DNA from: Polynucleobacter sp. 71A-WALBACH
Lineage (GTDB): Bacteria; Pseudomonadota; Gammaproteobacteria; Burkholderiales; Burkholderiaceae
Direction of reading: 5' to 3'
Assembly: GCF_018882365.1 (NCBI RefSeq)
Contig: NZ_JACVOP010000001.1
Span: 310,001-374,000, forward strand
DNA: 64,000 nucleotides
The notes under the pieces are model-generated. The model ran no database searches and was not told the DNA's origin. It saw only the letters and a list, made by a program, of their open reading frames with translations. Below are positions 27,701 through 34,865 of the stretch, in pieces (the first letter of the stretch is position 1; each line of letters begins with the position of its first letter). Position numbers and translations under genes: made by a program.

Positions 27701-27754
27701 ACTCACTACCAGTGATAGCACTGGCCTACGAATAAATATGTCAGTCCAATTCAT
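24719..27754 (-). CDS. RND multidrug efflux permease (HAE1 family)
   Basis: The 1011-residue inner-membrane pump has the RND plan of twelve transmembrane helices and two large periplasmic loops. It begins MNWTDIFIRRPVLSLVVSAL and carries the proton-relay pair in GLVVDDAIIVVENVDRHM. It should form a proton-driven tripartite pump with the adaptor and outer-membrane channel encoded just upstream. The drug range cannot be read from sequence. It lies eight bases after the adaptor gene and ends at the strong terminator. Confidence 0.93.
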   Translation of the reverse strand: MNWTDIFIRRPVLSLVVSALVLVFGLKAVGSLPVNQYPQTQNAIVTITTAYYGADPETIAGFITQPLETAIAQSQGIDYLSSTSVSGLSTITATLKLNYDSNAALTQIQTQISSVKNQLPPQAQQPVLTVQIGQSTAAMYMGFYSDDIPNNAITDYLLRVVKPKLDSVDGVQNAEITGGRKFALRAWLDREKMAGLGVGADDVYSAMSANNYLSAVGSTKGDMVAVDLVAGTDLHTLDEFRKLVVKKDGINIVYLDQVATVSMGSEDYNTNVAFSGKRSVFIAIKVAPQANLLDVAARVRAAVPDIQKQLPTGMSGKVVYDSTMFITTSIDEVVATLLEALLIVTVVIYLFLGSARAVAVPVIAMPLSLIGTFFLMQVLGYSINLLTLLALVLAIGLVVDDAIIVVENVDRHMKEGKSPLEASLIAARELGGPILAMTIVLIAVYIPIGFQGGLTGALFTEFAFTLASAVAVSGLIALTLSPMMCSRIFTEEQEASPFVQKIDRIFEKVHHSYQTTLRDLLSTWQVIIVMGVILLGGVAYLYATARAELAPTEDQGIVLMQASGPPNSTVNQMQTYADQIYQISAAEPEYEQMFQITSPTSSFGGVLLKDWDKRSRNATKFQEDMQNKWNTIAGARVAAFQFPALPGAQGLPVQVVINTTESYEQLNEVSQAVLDKARRSGNFFFVDSDLKIDKPQDVLEIDREKVAALGMTQQQVGSALSAALGGGYVNYFSVAGRSYRVIPQVKQVDRLNPDQILDYYIRTPSGQMIQARTIATIKQKVVPQSINHFQQLNSATISGVSTPFISQADLLEFMRQTLKEVAPNGYTMDYAGPSRQFMAESGGFLVTMFFAILIVFLVLAAQFESFRDPIVILVSVPLALFGALIFINLGFTTLNVYTQVGLVTLMGLISKHGILIVEFANELQEAGRSKVDAIVEASSVRLRPILMTTAAMVLGVVPLVIASGAGAAGRQSMGIVIFTGLSIGTLFTLFVVPAMYLFIGADHHQRKFKQQ

Positions 27755-27761
27755 CTAGGAC

Positions 27762-29093
27762 TTATTCCTGTGGCTGTGGGTTTGGAGAATTCGAAGGCAG
27801 CACTTTGTTATTCACAATCAGTGGAGTGCCGTTCTTCAGCTTGAGCTGACCACTAGTGACCACAGTAGCACCCTCTTCAACGCCTTTGAGGATCGCCACT
27901 TGATCGCCGCGCGTTGGCCCTGTAGTCACAAAGACTTGCTGAGCCTCAAGCGCAGGCTTGCCCTGTTTATCCTTTTTACCAGTTGGCTTGGCAATAAAAA
28001 CTGTTGAGCCATACGGGTTATAAGTTACGGCGGTTTGGGGCAAAGTAAGCATCTTTACCTCGTCACCTAACTTAATATTCACATTAGCAAACATGCCCGG
28101 CAAAATCTTTTTATCTGGATTAGCTAGCTGAGCTTCAATCTGAATATTGCGAGTATTAGTATCTACCTTAGGGCTTACCGCAGTGACCTTACCAGTAAAG
28201 CTAGCATCTTTGAATGCATCTGTTGTCACCACAATTTCTTGACCAACCTGAATTTGCTCAGCATTACTTTGTGGGAGATTGAAATCCACAAAAATAGGAT
28301 CCAAAGTTTGCAGGGTGAGTAACTTATCGCCGGGGTTAACAAACTGACCTGGATTCATCATCACAATACCTACACGGCCACTGAAGGGTGCTCTTAAATT
28401 CTTCTTAGCCACTAAAGCCGTTTGCTGCTCTACCTGAGCCTGCTTAGATTTCGCATCCGCCTTACTGGTATCGAACACGTTCTTACTAATCGCTTGAATA
28501 GCCAGCTGCTGTCTATCCCGCTCATTAATCACTTTAGCTAAATCTGCTTGAGCCTTTAATGAATTGAGTTGCGCGACATCGGAAGCATCATTCAATTTAA
28601 TCAGTAAGTCGCCTTCCTTTACGTCCATACCCGATTTAATGGGTACGGTTTGTACAAGACCGCCAATTTCGGTGCTGAGATCTACCCCTCTAAATGCACG
28701 CACATTACCAACGCTAGATAACTTGGGTTGCCATGCGGTAGTTTCTACAACCATGGTTGAAACCGTTGCAGGGGGCAATCCCATGCCAGCAATAAAATGC
28801 TTAATCATGAAAGTCTTGAGTTGATTAAAACCAAAGATCAAACCCAGTAACAGAAATACGCCACACAACATGATGGTCATGCGTCGACCCAAAGGACTCA
28901 TAGTCTGTAGCTTGGCATAGGCCTTGCTGCGCATGAAGCGTTCACGCAAGCGCGCCCATAACCCTTTTGCTTTTTCCCAAAGCGCAATAAGTTTCTCGCG
29001 TAGCTTCCACTCCTCCGCTTTCGCAAGCATCCAAGCCCACAAGGCAACCGCAGCAGCAGTTACTTTGGTTTTAATTGTTTCCAGAAGTTTCAT
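27762..29093 (-). CDS. RND efflux periplasmic adaptor, long N-terminal extension
   Basis: This 443-residue membrane-fusion protein contains the lipoyl/hairpin and beta-barrel domains (IGGLVQTVPIKSGMDVKEGD, then LRAPFSGRVGIVMMNPGQFV). It is anchored by a single transmembrane helix at about 72-89. Before that helix lies an unusual 70-residue segment rich in Lys, Arg, Ala and Trp (W19, W21, W29, W39, W46), likely an amphipathic cytosolic helix. The start overlaps the outer-membrane gene by 23 bases. Confidence 0.9.
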   Translation of the reverse strand: MKLLETIKTKVTAAAVALWAWMLAKAEEWKLREKLIALWEKAKGLWARLRERFMRSKAYAKLQTMSPLGRRMTIMLCGVFLLLGLIFGFNQLKTFMIKHFIAGMGLPPATVSTMVVETTAWQPKLSSVGNVRAFRGVDLSTEIGGLVQTVPIKSGMDVKEGDLLIKLNDASDVAQLNSLKAQADLAKVINERDRQQLAIQAISKNVFDTSKADAKSKQAQVEQQTALVAKKNLRAPFSGRVGIVMMNPGQFVNPGDKLLTLQTLDPIFVDFNLPQSNAEQIQVGQEIVVTTDAFKDASFTGKVTAVSPKVDTNTRNIQIEAQLANPDKKILPGMFANVNIKLGDEVKMLTLPQTAVTYNPYGSTVFIAKPTGKKDKQGKPALEAQQVFVTTGPTRGDQVAILKGVEEGATVVTSGQLKLKNGTPLIVNNKVLPSNSPNPQPQE

Positions 29094-30606
29094 TTTGATC
29101 TTTGTTCGCTATGGCTTTTGGTTGAAAGGCTGGGCCGGTGCGATTCCACCAACCACCGCCTAATGCTGCAAATAATGCTGCTGTGTCAGAGAACCGAGTT
29201 GCTTGTGCAGAAACCGATTTGACTTTTGCAATTTGATACTGATTTTGATAGTAGAGAACGGCGAGGTAACTAGCGGTACCTAGCTTATATTGCTGCTGTA
29301 CTAAATCCAAAGTTTCGTAAGCGTAACGCTCTGCATCGGATGCAGACTTTAATGCTTGGGCACCAGTCTCTAAAGCGCGCAAGGCATCAGCTACCTCCTG
29401 AAATGCTTTAAGTACGGTTGCTTGATATTGAAAAACCGCTTGTTCGTAATTTGCAATCGCACCACGACGTTGGGCTAGCAACTGACCGCCCTGAAAGAGT
29501 GGCTGGAAGATGCCCCCAGCAATAGACCACAAAGTAGCATTCGGTCCAAACAGGGCTGCGCTAGTTAATGCCGCAGAACCAATGGCTCCCGTGATATTAA
29601 ATTGTGGCAACAAGTTCGCTGTAGCAACACCAACCAATGCATTAGTAGCCTTCAGCTGCGCCTCGGCTGCGCGTACATCTGGACGCTGCCTTACTAGGCT
29701 TGATGGCACTGATAGCGGTAACTTCTCTGGCAAATGCAAAGACTTTAAATCGAACTTGGTGATGTTGGCATTGCTAGGCAACTCGCCAACCAATACTGCT
29801 AACTGATTGCGTGCAAAAGCCAGATTGCGCTCATAGGTAAATAAATCTACTTGAGAGTTAGAGACCAAAGTTCTTTGTGACGTCACATCTACTTTAGAGA
29901 CGGTACCAATTACGAGCTGCTTCTCAGTAACTTCCGCTAAATTCGTTTGCGCCTTCAAAATTTCTTCGGTAGCTTGCATTTGTGCACGCAGAGCAGCTTC
30001 ACGTACAGCGCTAGTCACAATATTGGCCGTTAAAGAAAGATATGCACCCTCTAACTGAAACTGAGCAATCTCTGCCTGTGCTTTAGCGCCCTCAACCGCG
30101 CGGCGTGCGCCACCGAAGACATCGAGCTTATAGGTGACATTTACAGAAGCGTTATAGAGATTGTAGGTATCGGAGCCATAAGGCAAGCCATAGATGGCGG
30201 AGGGTTGTAGCTGTCGCGTAACTCCACCGCCCAAGCCAATGGCCGGAAAGTACTGTCCGCCAATTTGCGCGCTGACATTTTCTTGACTAGCACGCAGAGC
30301 TGCATCAGCAGCTCCTAGGTTTGGATTTTGCTGCAAAGCTTTTTTAATGAGTACATCTAGCTCAGGAGATTTAAATAGCTCCCACCACTGAGCCTCGATA
30401 TCCGCACCCTCAATGAATTCTTGATCAGTACCACCGGGCACTCCTGGTGCAGTAGCTAATTTTTTGGAGAGAGTGGTATCGGTGTAAGTAGAAGTATTGG
30501 GAGCATCAGGCTGCTTAAAGTCTGGGCCTACCGCACAGGCGGAAAGTAGCCCCACAGAAAGTAGCGAGAGTAAACGCAAACTAGAGAAATCTTTAGAGCA
30601 GAGCAT
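29071..30606 (-). CDS. RND efflux outer-membrane factor lipoprotein (NodT family)
   Basis: The TolC-type channel subunit (about 511 residues) begins with a lipoprotein signal ending LLSACAVGPDF, then two OEP repeats of coiled-coil helices (for example LIKKALQQNPNLGAADAALR and RQRPDVRAAEAQLKATNALV). ATG 30606 is used; a TTG four codons upstream with AAAGGA nearby is an alternative. Gene order outer membrane, adaptor, pump is unusual but complete. It is the first gene of the operon. Confidence 0.9.
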   Translation of the reverse strand: MLCSKDFSSLRLLSLLSVGLLSACAVGPDFKQPDAPNTSTYTDTTLSKKLATAPGVPGGTDQEFIEGADIEAQWWELFKSPELDVLIKKALQQNPNLGAADAALRASQENVSAQIGGQYFPAIGLGGGVTRQLQPSAIYGLPYGSDTYNLYNASVNVTYKLDVFGGARRAVEGAKAQAEIAQFQLEGAYLSLTANIVTSAVREAALRAQMQATEEILKAQTNLAEVTEKQLVIGTVSKVDVTSQRTLVSNSQVDLFTYERNLAFARNQLAVLVGELPSNANITKFDLKSLHLPEKLPLSVPSSLVRQRPDVRAAEAQLKATNALVGVATANLLPQFNITGAIGSAALTSAALFGPNATLWSIAGGIFQPLFQGGQLLAQRRGAIANYEQAVFQYQATVLKAFQEVADALRALETGAQALKSASDAERYAYETLDLVQQQYKLGTASYLAVLYYQNQYQIAKVKSVSAQATRFSDTAALFAALGGGWWNRTGPAFQPKAIANKDQNETSGNN

Positions 30607-30692
30607 GAACTGTGACAAATATCCTTTTCAACGTTTATTAGAACACACTTTTATCAATCAATTCTTGTAACACATTGATTTAATTGGTATTT

Positions 30693-30720
30693 TTTGTACA
30701 CAGCTAAACAAAGAAGTCAA
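30693..30720 (-). promoter_or_regulatory. Possible sigma-70 promoter for RND operon
   Basis: On the minus strand TTGACT (30715-30720) and TACAAA (30693-30698) are separated by 16 bp, about 85 bases upstream of the outer-membrane factor gene. It is a partial match to the sigma-70 consensus in an AT-rich gap. An inverted repeat AATCAA/TTGATT lies downstream of it at about 30656-30680. No regulator gene is adjacent to the pump. Confidence 0.3.
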
Positions 30721-30744
30721 ATAGAATTTGGACGTCTTTGATTT

Positions 30745-31611
30745 TCAATGGGAAATTCTTCCGAAAGCACCACTATTAAAATCCTGCATAGCCTGAGCAA
30801 TCTCCTCTTTGGAATTCATGACAAATGGGCCATAGCCAACAATAGGCTCATGAATAGGTTCGCCACTCAGGAGCAAGGCAATTGAATCTTCAAGCACATT
30901 CACTTGAATATCCTGACCTTGATTGCTAAACATCAGCATCTGAGCATCTTTGGCCACCACGCCATCGCCAGCCTCAACGGCACCCTTGAGAACCACTAGA
31001 GAGACATTCCAACCTTCTGGCACGGGTATATTGGTTGGGCCTTTGTTCAACTTAAGGTCAATCACATTCATTGGTGTAAATGTGTTGGCGGGTCCTTTAT
31101 GGCCTCCAAACTCCCCGGCAATAATACGGGCTTGCCCAGCGCTATTTTTTAGATCAATCACGGGAATCTGTTTATCCAGAATCGCTTGATACCCCGGCTC
31201 AGTCATTTTGAGCTTAGCCGGCAAATTCACCCATAGCTGAACCATATTCAGTATTCCGCCTTCTTTGGCAAAGCCTTCTGAGTGAAACTCTTCATGCAAG
31301 ATTCCAGAGCCAGCTGTCATCCACTGAACATCACCAGGCCCAATCACACCGCCCTGACCTGTTGAATCTTTATGCGCCACTTCACCCTCATAAACAATGG
31401 TGACAGTTTCAAAACCACGATGGGGATGTGATCCCACGCCCTTGTGTTCAGTTGTTGGGGGAAAGTCTGCTGGACCTGCGTAGTCCAGCATCAAGAATGG
31501 ACTCATTTGCTTTCCTAGGTCTTGATAGAAGAACAGGGTGCGCACAGGAAAGCCATCACCTACCCAGTGACCCCGATCATTACCTTGCAAACCAATGAGT
31601 TGTTTCATCAT
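30745..31611 (-). CDS. Pirin family protein
   Basis: This 288-residue bicupin has the pirin metal site: GSHPHRGFETVTIVYEG and GSGILHEEFHSE supply the histidines and glutamate, followed by the C-terminal cupin ending GPFVMNSKEEIAQAMQDF. Bacterial pirins can act as quercetinases or redox sensors. The gene is the last of the marR-doxX-flavodoxin-pirin run, which fits a quinone or electrophile stress role. A second ATG three bases downstream is equally possible. Confidence 0.9.
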   Translation of the reverse strand: MMKQLIGLQGNDRGHWVGDGFPVRTLFFYQDLGKQMSPFLMLDYAGPADFPPTTEHKGVGSHPHRGFETVTIVYEGEVAHKDSTGQGGVIGPGDVQWMTAGSGILHEEFHSEGFAKEGGILNMVQLWVNLPAKLKMTEPGYQAILDKQIPVIDLKNSAGQARIIAGEFGGHKGPANTFTPMNVIDLKLNKGPTNIPVPEGWNVSLVVLKGAVEAGDGVVAKDAQMLMFSNQGQDIQVNVLEDSIALLLSGEPIHEPIVGYGPFVMNSKEEIAQAMQDFNSGAFGRISH

Positions 31612-31638
31612 TCCCCCAATTTTTTAGATCAACAATCT

Positions 31639-32202
31639 TTACTTAGCTTTAAGTTCACTAGCAATCTTGGCGATACGTTCACCATAAAGACGTGCCGTTT
31701 CCAAGTCGCCAGCATTTACCTCATCAGCACTTGCATCTGAAGGTGTCTGCATCATTGCGCCAGCAAAAGAGCCAACATAATTAACGTCATCACGTTTAGC
31801 TGCTTTAGCGTTAGAAGGCATTAGACCAGTACCAACCCAAACACCAGAATGCTGCATAGCTAAAGTAAAGAAGTAATGCAATGTGGAATGCTTATCACCA
31901 TTCATAGTGGCAGAGTTAGTGAAGCCACCAAATACTTTATCTTTCCACTGCTGTGTGAACCATGGCTTAGAGCTAGCATCAGCGAACTTCTTGAATTGCC
32001 AGCTCACTGTACCCATGTAGGTTGGAGAACCAAATACGATAGCATCAGCAGTATTTAAAATTTCCCACTGAGCATCGGTGATATTACCTTCAGCATCAAT
32101 CGCCACTAGGGTGCCATTGGCCCCCTTGGCTAGAGCTTCAGCTTGTTTAACAGTGTGGCCATAGCCACTATGAAATACAACTGCTACTTTAGTCATCATC
32201 AT
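31639..32202 (-). CDS. WrbA-like flavodoxin / NAD(P)H:quinone oxidoreductase
   Basis: The 187-residue protein has the FMN phosphate loop FHSGYGHTVKQAEAL, the second flavin loop GSPTYMGTVSWQFKKF and GGFTNSATMNGDK, all typical of WrbA-like flavoproteins. It probably performs two-electron quinone reduction. It lies 18 bases after doxX and upstream of pirin, in the MarR-linked operon. Confidence 0.87.
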   Translation of the reverse strand: MMMTKVAVVFHSGYGHTVKQAEALAKGANGTLVAIDAEGNITDAQWEILNTADAIVFGSPTYMGTVSWQFKKFADASSKPWFTQQWKDKVFGGFTNSATMNGDKHSTLHYFFTLAMQHSGVWVGTGLMPSNAKAAKRDDVNYVGSFAGAMMQTPSDASADEVNAGDLETARLYGERIAKIASELKAK

Positions 32203-32220
32203 CTCCTTAGATAAATTAAA

Positions 32221-32631
32221 TTACTGTGCCGCTTTACGACCATCAATACTGAAACTACCGGCACCAGCAGAAGCCAGCACCAACAAACCACCCATTACGG
32301 CGATATTTTTGAAGAACAACAATTGTGCGATGAATGCAGCGTCGGCGGGAGCCGCCCAGAAGGCATGGCCAGTTACCGCTGCTAACAAAGTAAAGGCCGC
32401 CATAATGATTGCAACCAACCTGGTTTGGAAGCCTACGAGCAAAGCAATGCTGCCAACCACTTCAATCACGATCGTGGCTACCAATGCAAATACTGGAGCA
32501 GGAATTCCCAATGAGGCGAAATAGCCTAGCGTTCCCTCGAATCCAGAAATCTTTCCAAGGCCCGCTGGCAAAAATAAGGCCACGATAAGCAATCGGCCGA
32601 TGAAATTGAGTGCACTTTGATATGTATTCAT
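32221..32631 (-). CDS. DoxX family membrane protein
   Basis: This 136-residue protein has four hydrophobic helices and the DoxX pattern: IGRLLIVALFLPAGLGKISG, then PAPVFALVATIVIEVVGSIALL. DoxX proteins are membrane redox-associated proteins of poorly known activity, often induced by electrophiles. It is 35 bases downstream of marR and 18 upstream of the flavodoxin gene. Confidence 0.88.
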   Translation of the reverse strand: MNTYQSALNFIGRLLIVALFLPAGLGKISGFEGTLGYFASLGIPAPVFALVATIVIEVVGSIALLVGFQTRLVAIIMAAFTLLAAVTGHAFWAAPADAAFIAQLLFFKNIAVMGGLLVLASAGAGSFSIDGRKAAQ

Positions 32632-32666
32632 TTGATATTCCTTTATGTTTTTTACTGAAATGTTAA

Positions 32667-33083
32667 TTAATTAAAAATTGCTTTAACTTCTTTTAAAACT
32701 ATGACCGCTTGCTCTAATTCCTTTTTACTTAACTTTCCAAAAGCTTTACTTAGATAATCCACGTGCTCTGGAAATACCTTCCTAAATAACTTGTCACCTG
32801 CTTTAGAGAGGCCAATCTTGTAGCTACGGCCATCCTCTAGATTCATCAATTTTTCTATGAACCCTTTAGCCTCCAAGCGCTCAAGAACCCCTGTCATGGT
32901 CCCCTTAGAAACCAGTGTTTTTTCACCCAGCTCTTTACAAGTCATTGGCGGCTGATTTCCCAGGGTTGCAATAATGTCAAACTGGGTTGTAGTCAGCCCC
33001 ATATCTTTAATATGGGCCGCCGAATGAGCCTCGAAAGCCTGGTATGTCTGCACTAATTCCTTAACGAGCGACAAGTGATTCAT
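32667..33083 (-). CDS. MarR family transcriptional regulator
   Basis: The 138-residue protein has the MarR winged helix: LTTTQFDIIATLGNQ, the recognition region TCKELGEKTLVSKGTMTGVL, and the wing LEDGRSYKIGLSKAG. It has a GAGG ribosome site seven bases before ATG 33083. A palindromic operator candidate lies over its putative promoter, suggesting autorepression of the whole marR-doxX-flavodoxin-pirin operon. The ligand is unknown; genes downstream suggest quinones. Confidence 0.9.
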   Translation of the reverse strand: MNHLSLVKELVQTYQAFEAHSAAHIKDMGLTTTQFDIIATLGNQPPMTCKELGEKTLVSKGTMTGVLERLEAKGFIEKLMNLEDGRSYKIGLSKAGDKLFRKVFPEHVDYLSKAFGKLSKKELEQAVIVLKEVKAIFN

Positions 33084-33110
33084 GTCAATACCTCAATTTA
33101 GTCTGTATGC

Positions 33111-33137
33111 GTACTAGTTTAGTACTAGTTCGTACTA
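33111..33137. promoter_or_regulatory. Palindromic operator candidate for MarR
   Basis: GTACTA (33111-33116) and TAGTAC (33120-33125) form a perfect palindrome around GTT, and a third GTACTA follows at 33132-33137, giving TAGTAC-N6-GTACTA as a second inverted pair. On the minus strand a possible promoter (TTGCAA at 33139-33144, TAAACT at 33116-33121, 17-bp spacer) overlaps these elements. Its place 28-54 bases before marR fits autoregulation. Confidence 0.55.
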
Positions 33138-33335
33138 ATTGCAAGACTCCATCAAAAAGGGTTTATACAAGGAGCACGAAAACACTAACCTGTAAATTAG
33201 GGTGAATCAATCCAAAAAATCAGTATTTTCTTTAATTTTTTCTAGTATTTTTTTCCGAGTAGACAGATACTAATGAAAATAAGCACCCGATGTTGCGAAG
33301 TCCTCAGATAGATTAAAAATTTGAAAGGATTGGAT

Positions 33336-34835
33336 ATGAAAGCCCTCAATACAGATCGTCGTCTCGTTCTTAAAGGCATTGGCCTTCTTGGTACGTCAGG
33401 CCTATTGGTAGCGTGTGGGGGAGGTTCCTCTGATAGCGCTACCCCATCAAGCTCATCCTCTACAAAGGGGCCAAGCGCTCCAATCTGCACTGGCTCAACC
33501 GCTACGATCCCCCTGACTATTGATGCAAGCGTAACCGCAACAGGCATTCCAGCGTCTGTCCCTATGTTTGCCTATATTGTTGGTCTTACTGCTTCTGGTG
33601 GGAACTCTTATTACCGCTACGACGCTACGCAGAACAAACCGGTTCTAATGTCTACCCTAGATAATTTGAATGCGGCTGGCACTTGCTCCGGAATGACCAC
33701 CAACGGCGCTAGCGCCCTTATCAATTGCCCCACAACTTGGGCAAACTACTCCATTCCATTGGATCGTAGCTGCGCCACTGTAGTTGCTGACTTGGCCAGC
33801 TTTAATGGTACTAATCTACCAGGACTTGGGACAGGCACCAATGCATTTAGTGGTCGTATTTATATTTCAGTAGGAAAGCCCCTGATTCCCTTCACTCCAC
33901 GTGCAGGAGTCAATGCAGATCAACTAAGTGGGAGCCCCGTAACGGGCTACACCGCTCCTGCACTTGCATCGGGTAGCGTTGGCTCGCTCTGCCTCTTTGA
34001 TTGGCTAGAATTTTCCTTTGACATTAATCAAGCCCTGAACATCAATACAACACAGGTTGATCAATTTGGCTTTCCCATCTCCATGAATGCCTCAGGAGTC
34101 GGCATGAGTGGAGGAGAACAAGGGGTACTTAATACCAGTCGCTCCGCAATCATTAACAATTTAGCTGGGCTTTCCAGCTCTTTGTTTAATAGCGCAGTTC
34201 CGGTCCCTACAAGCGGAGTGGACACAGATGCATACCCATCAAGCATCTACACTAACAACACGCTACGCTCAGTTTCACCAAAAACCGTAGCTACAGTCAG
34301 CGATAGTTACTTCACTAATACTATTAATACCTGGTACACCAATTGGACAACAACTCCATTAGTAACAAATGATACGGCCACAGGTTATTACTCGGGAATG
34401 GTTGTTGGTGGAACGTTAACCTTTAAGCAAGGTAACTACAGCACCGCATCAAGCTGGATAAGTGCAAGCACTAGTGGTCAATTTACCAATTCACAAATAA
34501 TCTCATACGATGTTTGGCAGTGCGCAAACTCACTGGCCAGCGGAACTGGCAGTCAAAAGAACGTGCAGAAAATGATCGCCGCCGCATTTCAGAGGGGGAC
34601 AATGAATGCCGCAAACTATTCTTTAGACGACTCCAATAGTGCCAGCTTCTCTCCACCACTGAGCGAGAACTATTTCAATTCACCCTCTAATACTTGGGCT
34701 CAAAAGTTTCATCAATTTAATGCAAATAAGCTTGCCTATGGATTTCCCTATGACGATGTAGGAAGTCTACAACCCTCCATTTCGACTTCATCAGGAACAA
34801 CTGCGCTAAATATTCAAGTGGGTTTATTTACTTAG
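33336..34835 (+). CDS. GH64-like beta-1,3-glucanase / thaumatin-like lipoprotein
   Basis: The 499-residue protein opens with twin arginines (TDRRLVLKG) and a lipobox LLVAC with Cys27, so it may be exported by Tat and lipidated. A Ser/Thr linker follows. The body has MFAYIVGLT, SGRIYISVG, FDWLEFSFD and NTTQVDQFGFPISM, patterns of glycoside hydrolase family 64 beta-1,3-glucanases; E225 and D242 are the likely catalytic pair by spacing. It would attack laminarin-type or fungal glucan. ATG 33336 has AAAGGA upstream. It is divergent from marR. Confidence 0.75.
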   Translation: MKALNTDRRLVLKGIGLLGTSGLLVACGGGSSDSATPSSSSSTKGPSAPICTGSTATIPLTIDASVTATGIPASVPMFAYIVGLTASGGNSYYRYDATQNKPVLMSTLDNLNAAGTCSGMTTNGASALINCPTTWANYSIPLDRSCATVVADLASFNGTNLPGLGTGTNAFSGRIYISVGKPLIPFTPRAGVNADQLSGSPVTGYTAPALASGSVGSLCLFDWLEFSFDINQALNINTTQVDQFGFPISMNASGVGMSGGEQGVLNTSRSAIINNLAGLSSSLFNSAVPVPTSGVDTDAYPSSIYTNNTLRSVSPKTVATVSDSYFTNTINTWYTNWTTTPLVTNDTATGYYSGMVVGGTLTFKQGNYSTASSWISASTSGQFTNSQIISYDVWQCANSLASGTGSQKNVQKMIAAAFQRGTMNAANYSLDDSNSASFSPPLSENYFNSPSNTWAQKFHQFNANKLAYGFPYDDVGSLQPSISTSSGTTALNIQVGLFT

Positions 34836-34837
34836 AA

Positions 34838-34865
34838 AGAGCATGCTCTAGCGACGTAGCTAGAG
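34838..34865. terminator. Palindrome and hairpin between GH64-like gene and glmS
   Basis: A perfect 12-bp palindrome AGAGCATGCTCT (34838-34849) overlaps a 7-bp stem CTCTAGC/GCTAGAG (34846-34865) in the 30-base gap between two convergent genes. The two structures compete for the same bases. A shared terminator is the simplest reading, but T-runs are lacking. Confidence 0.4.
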
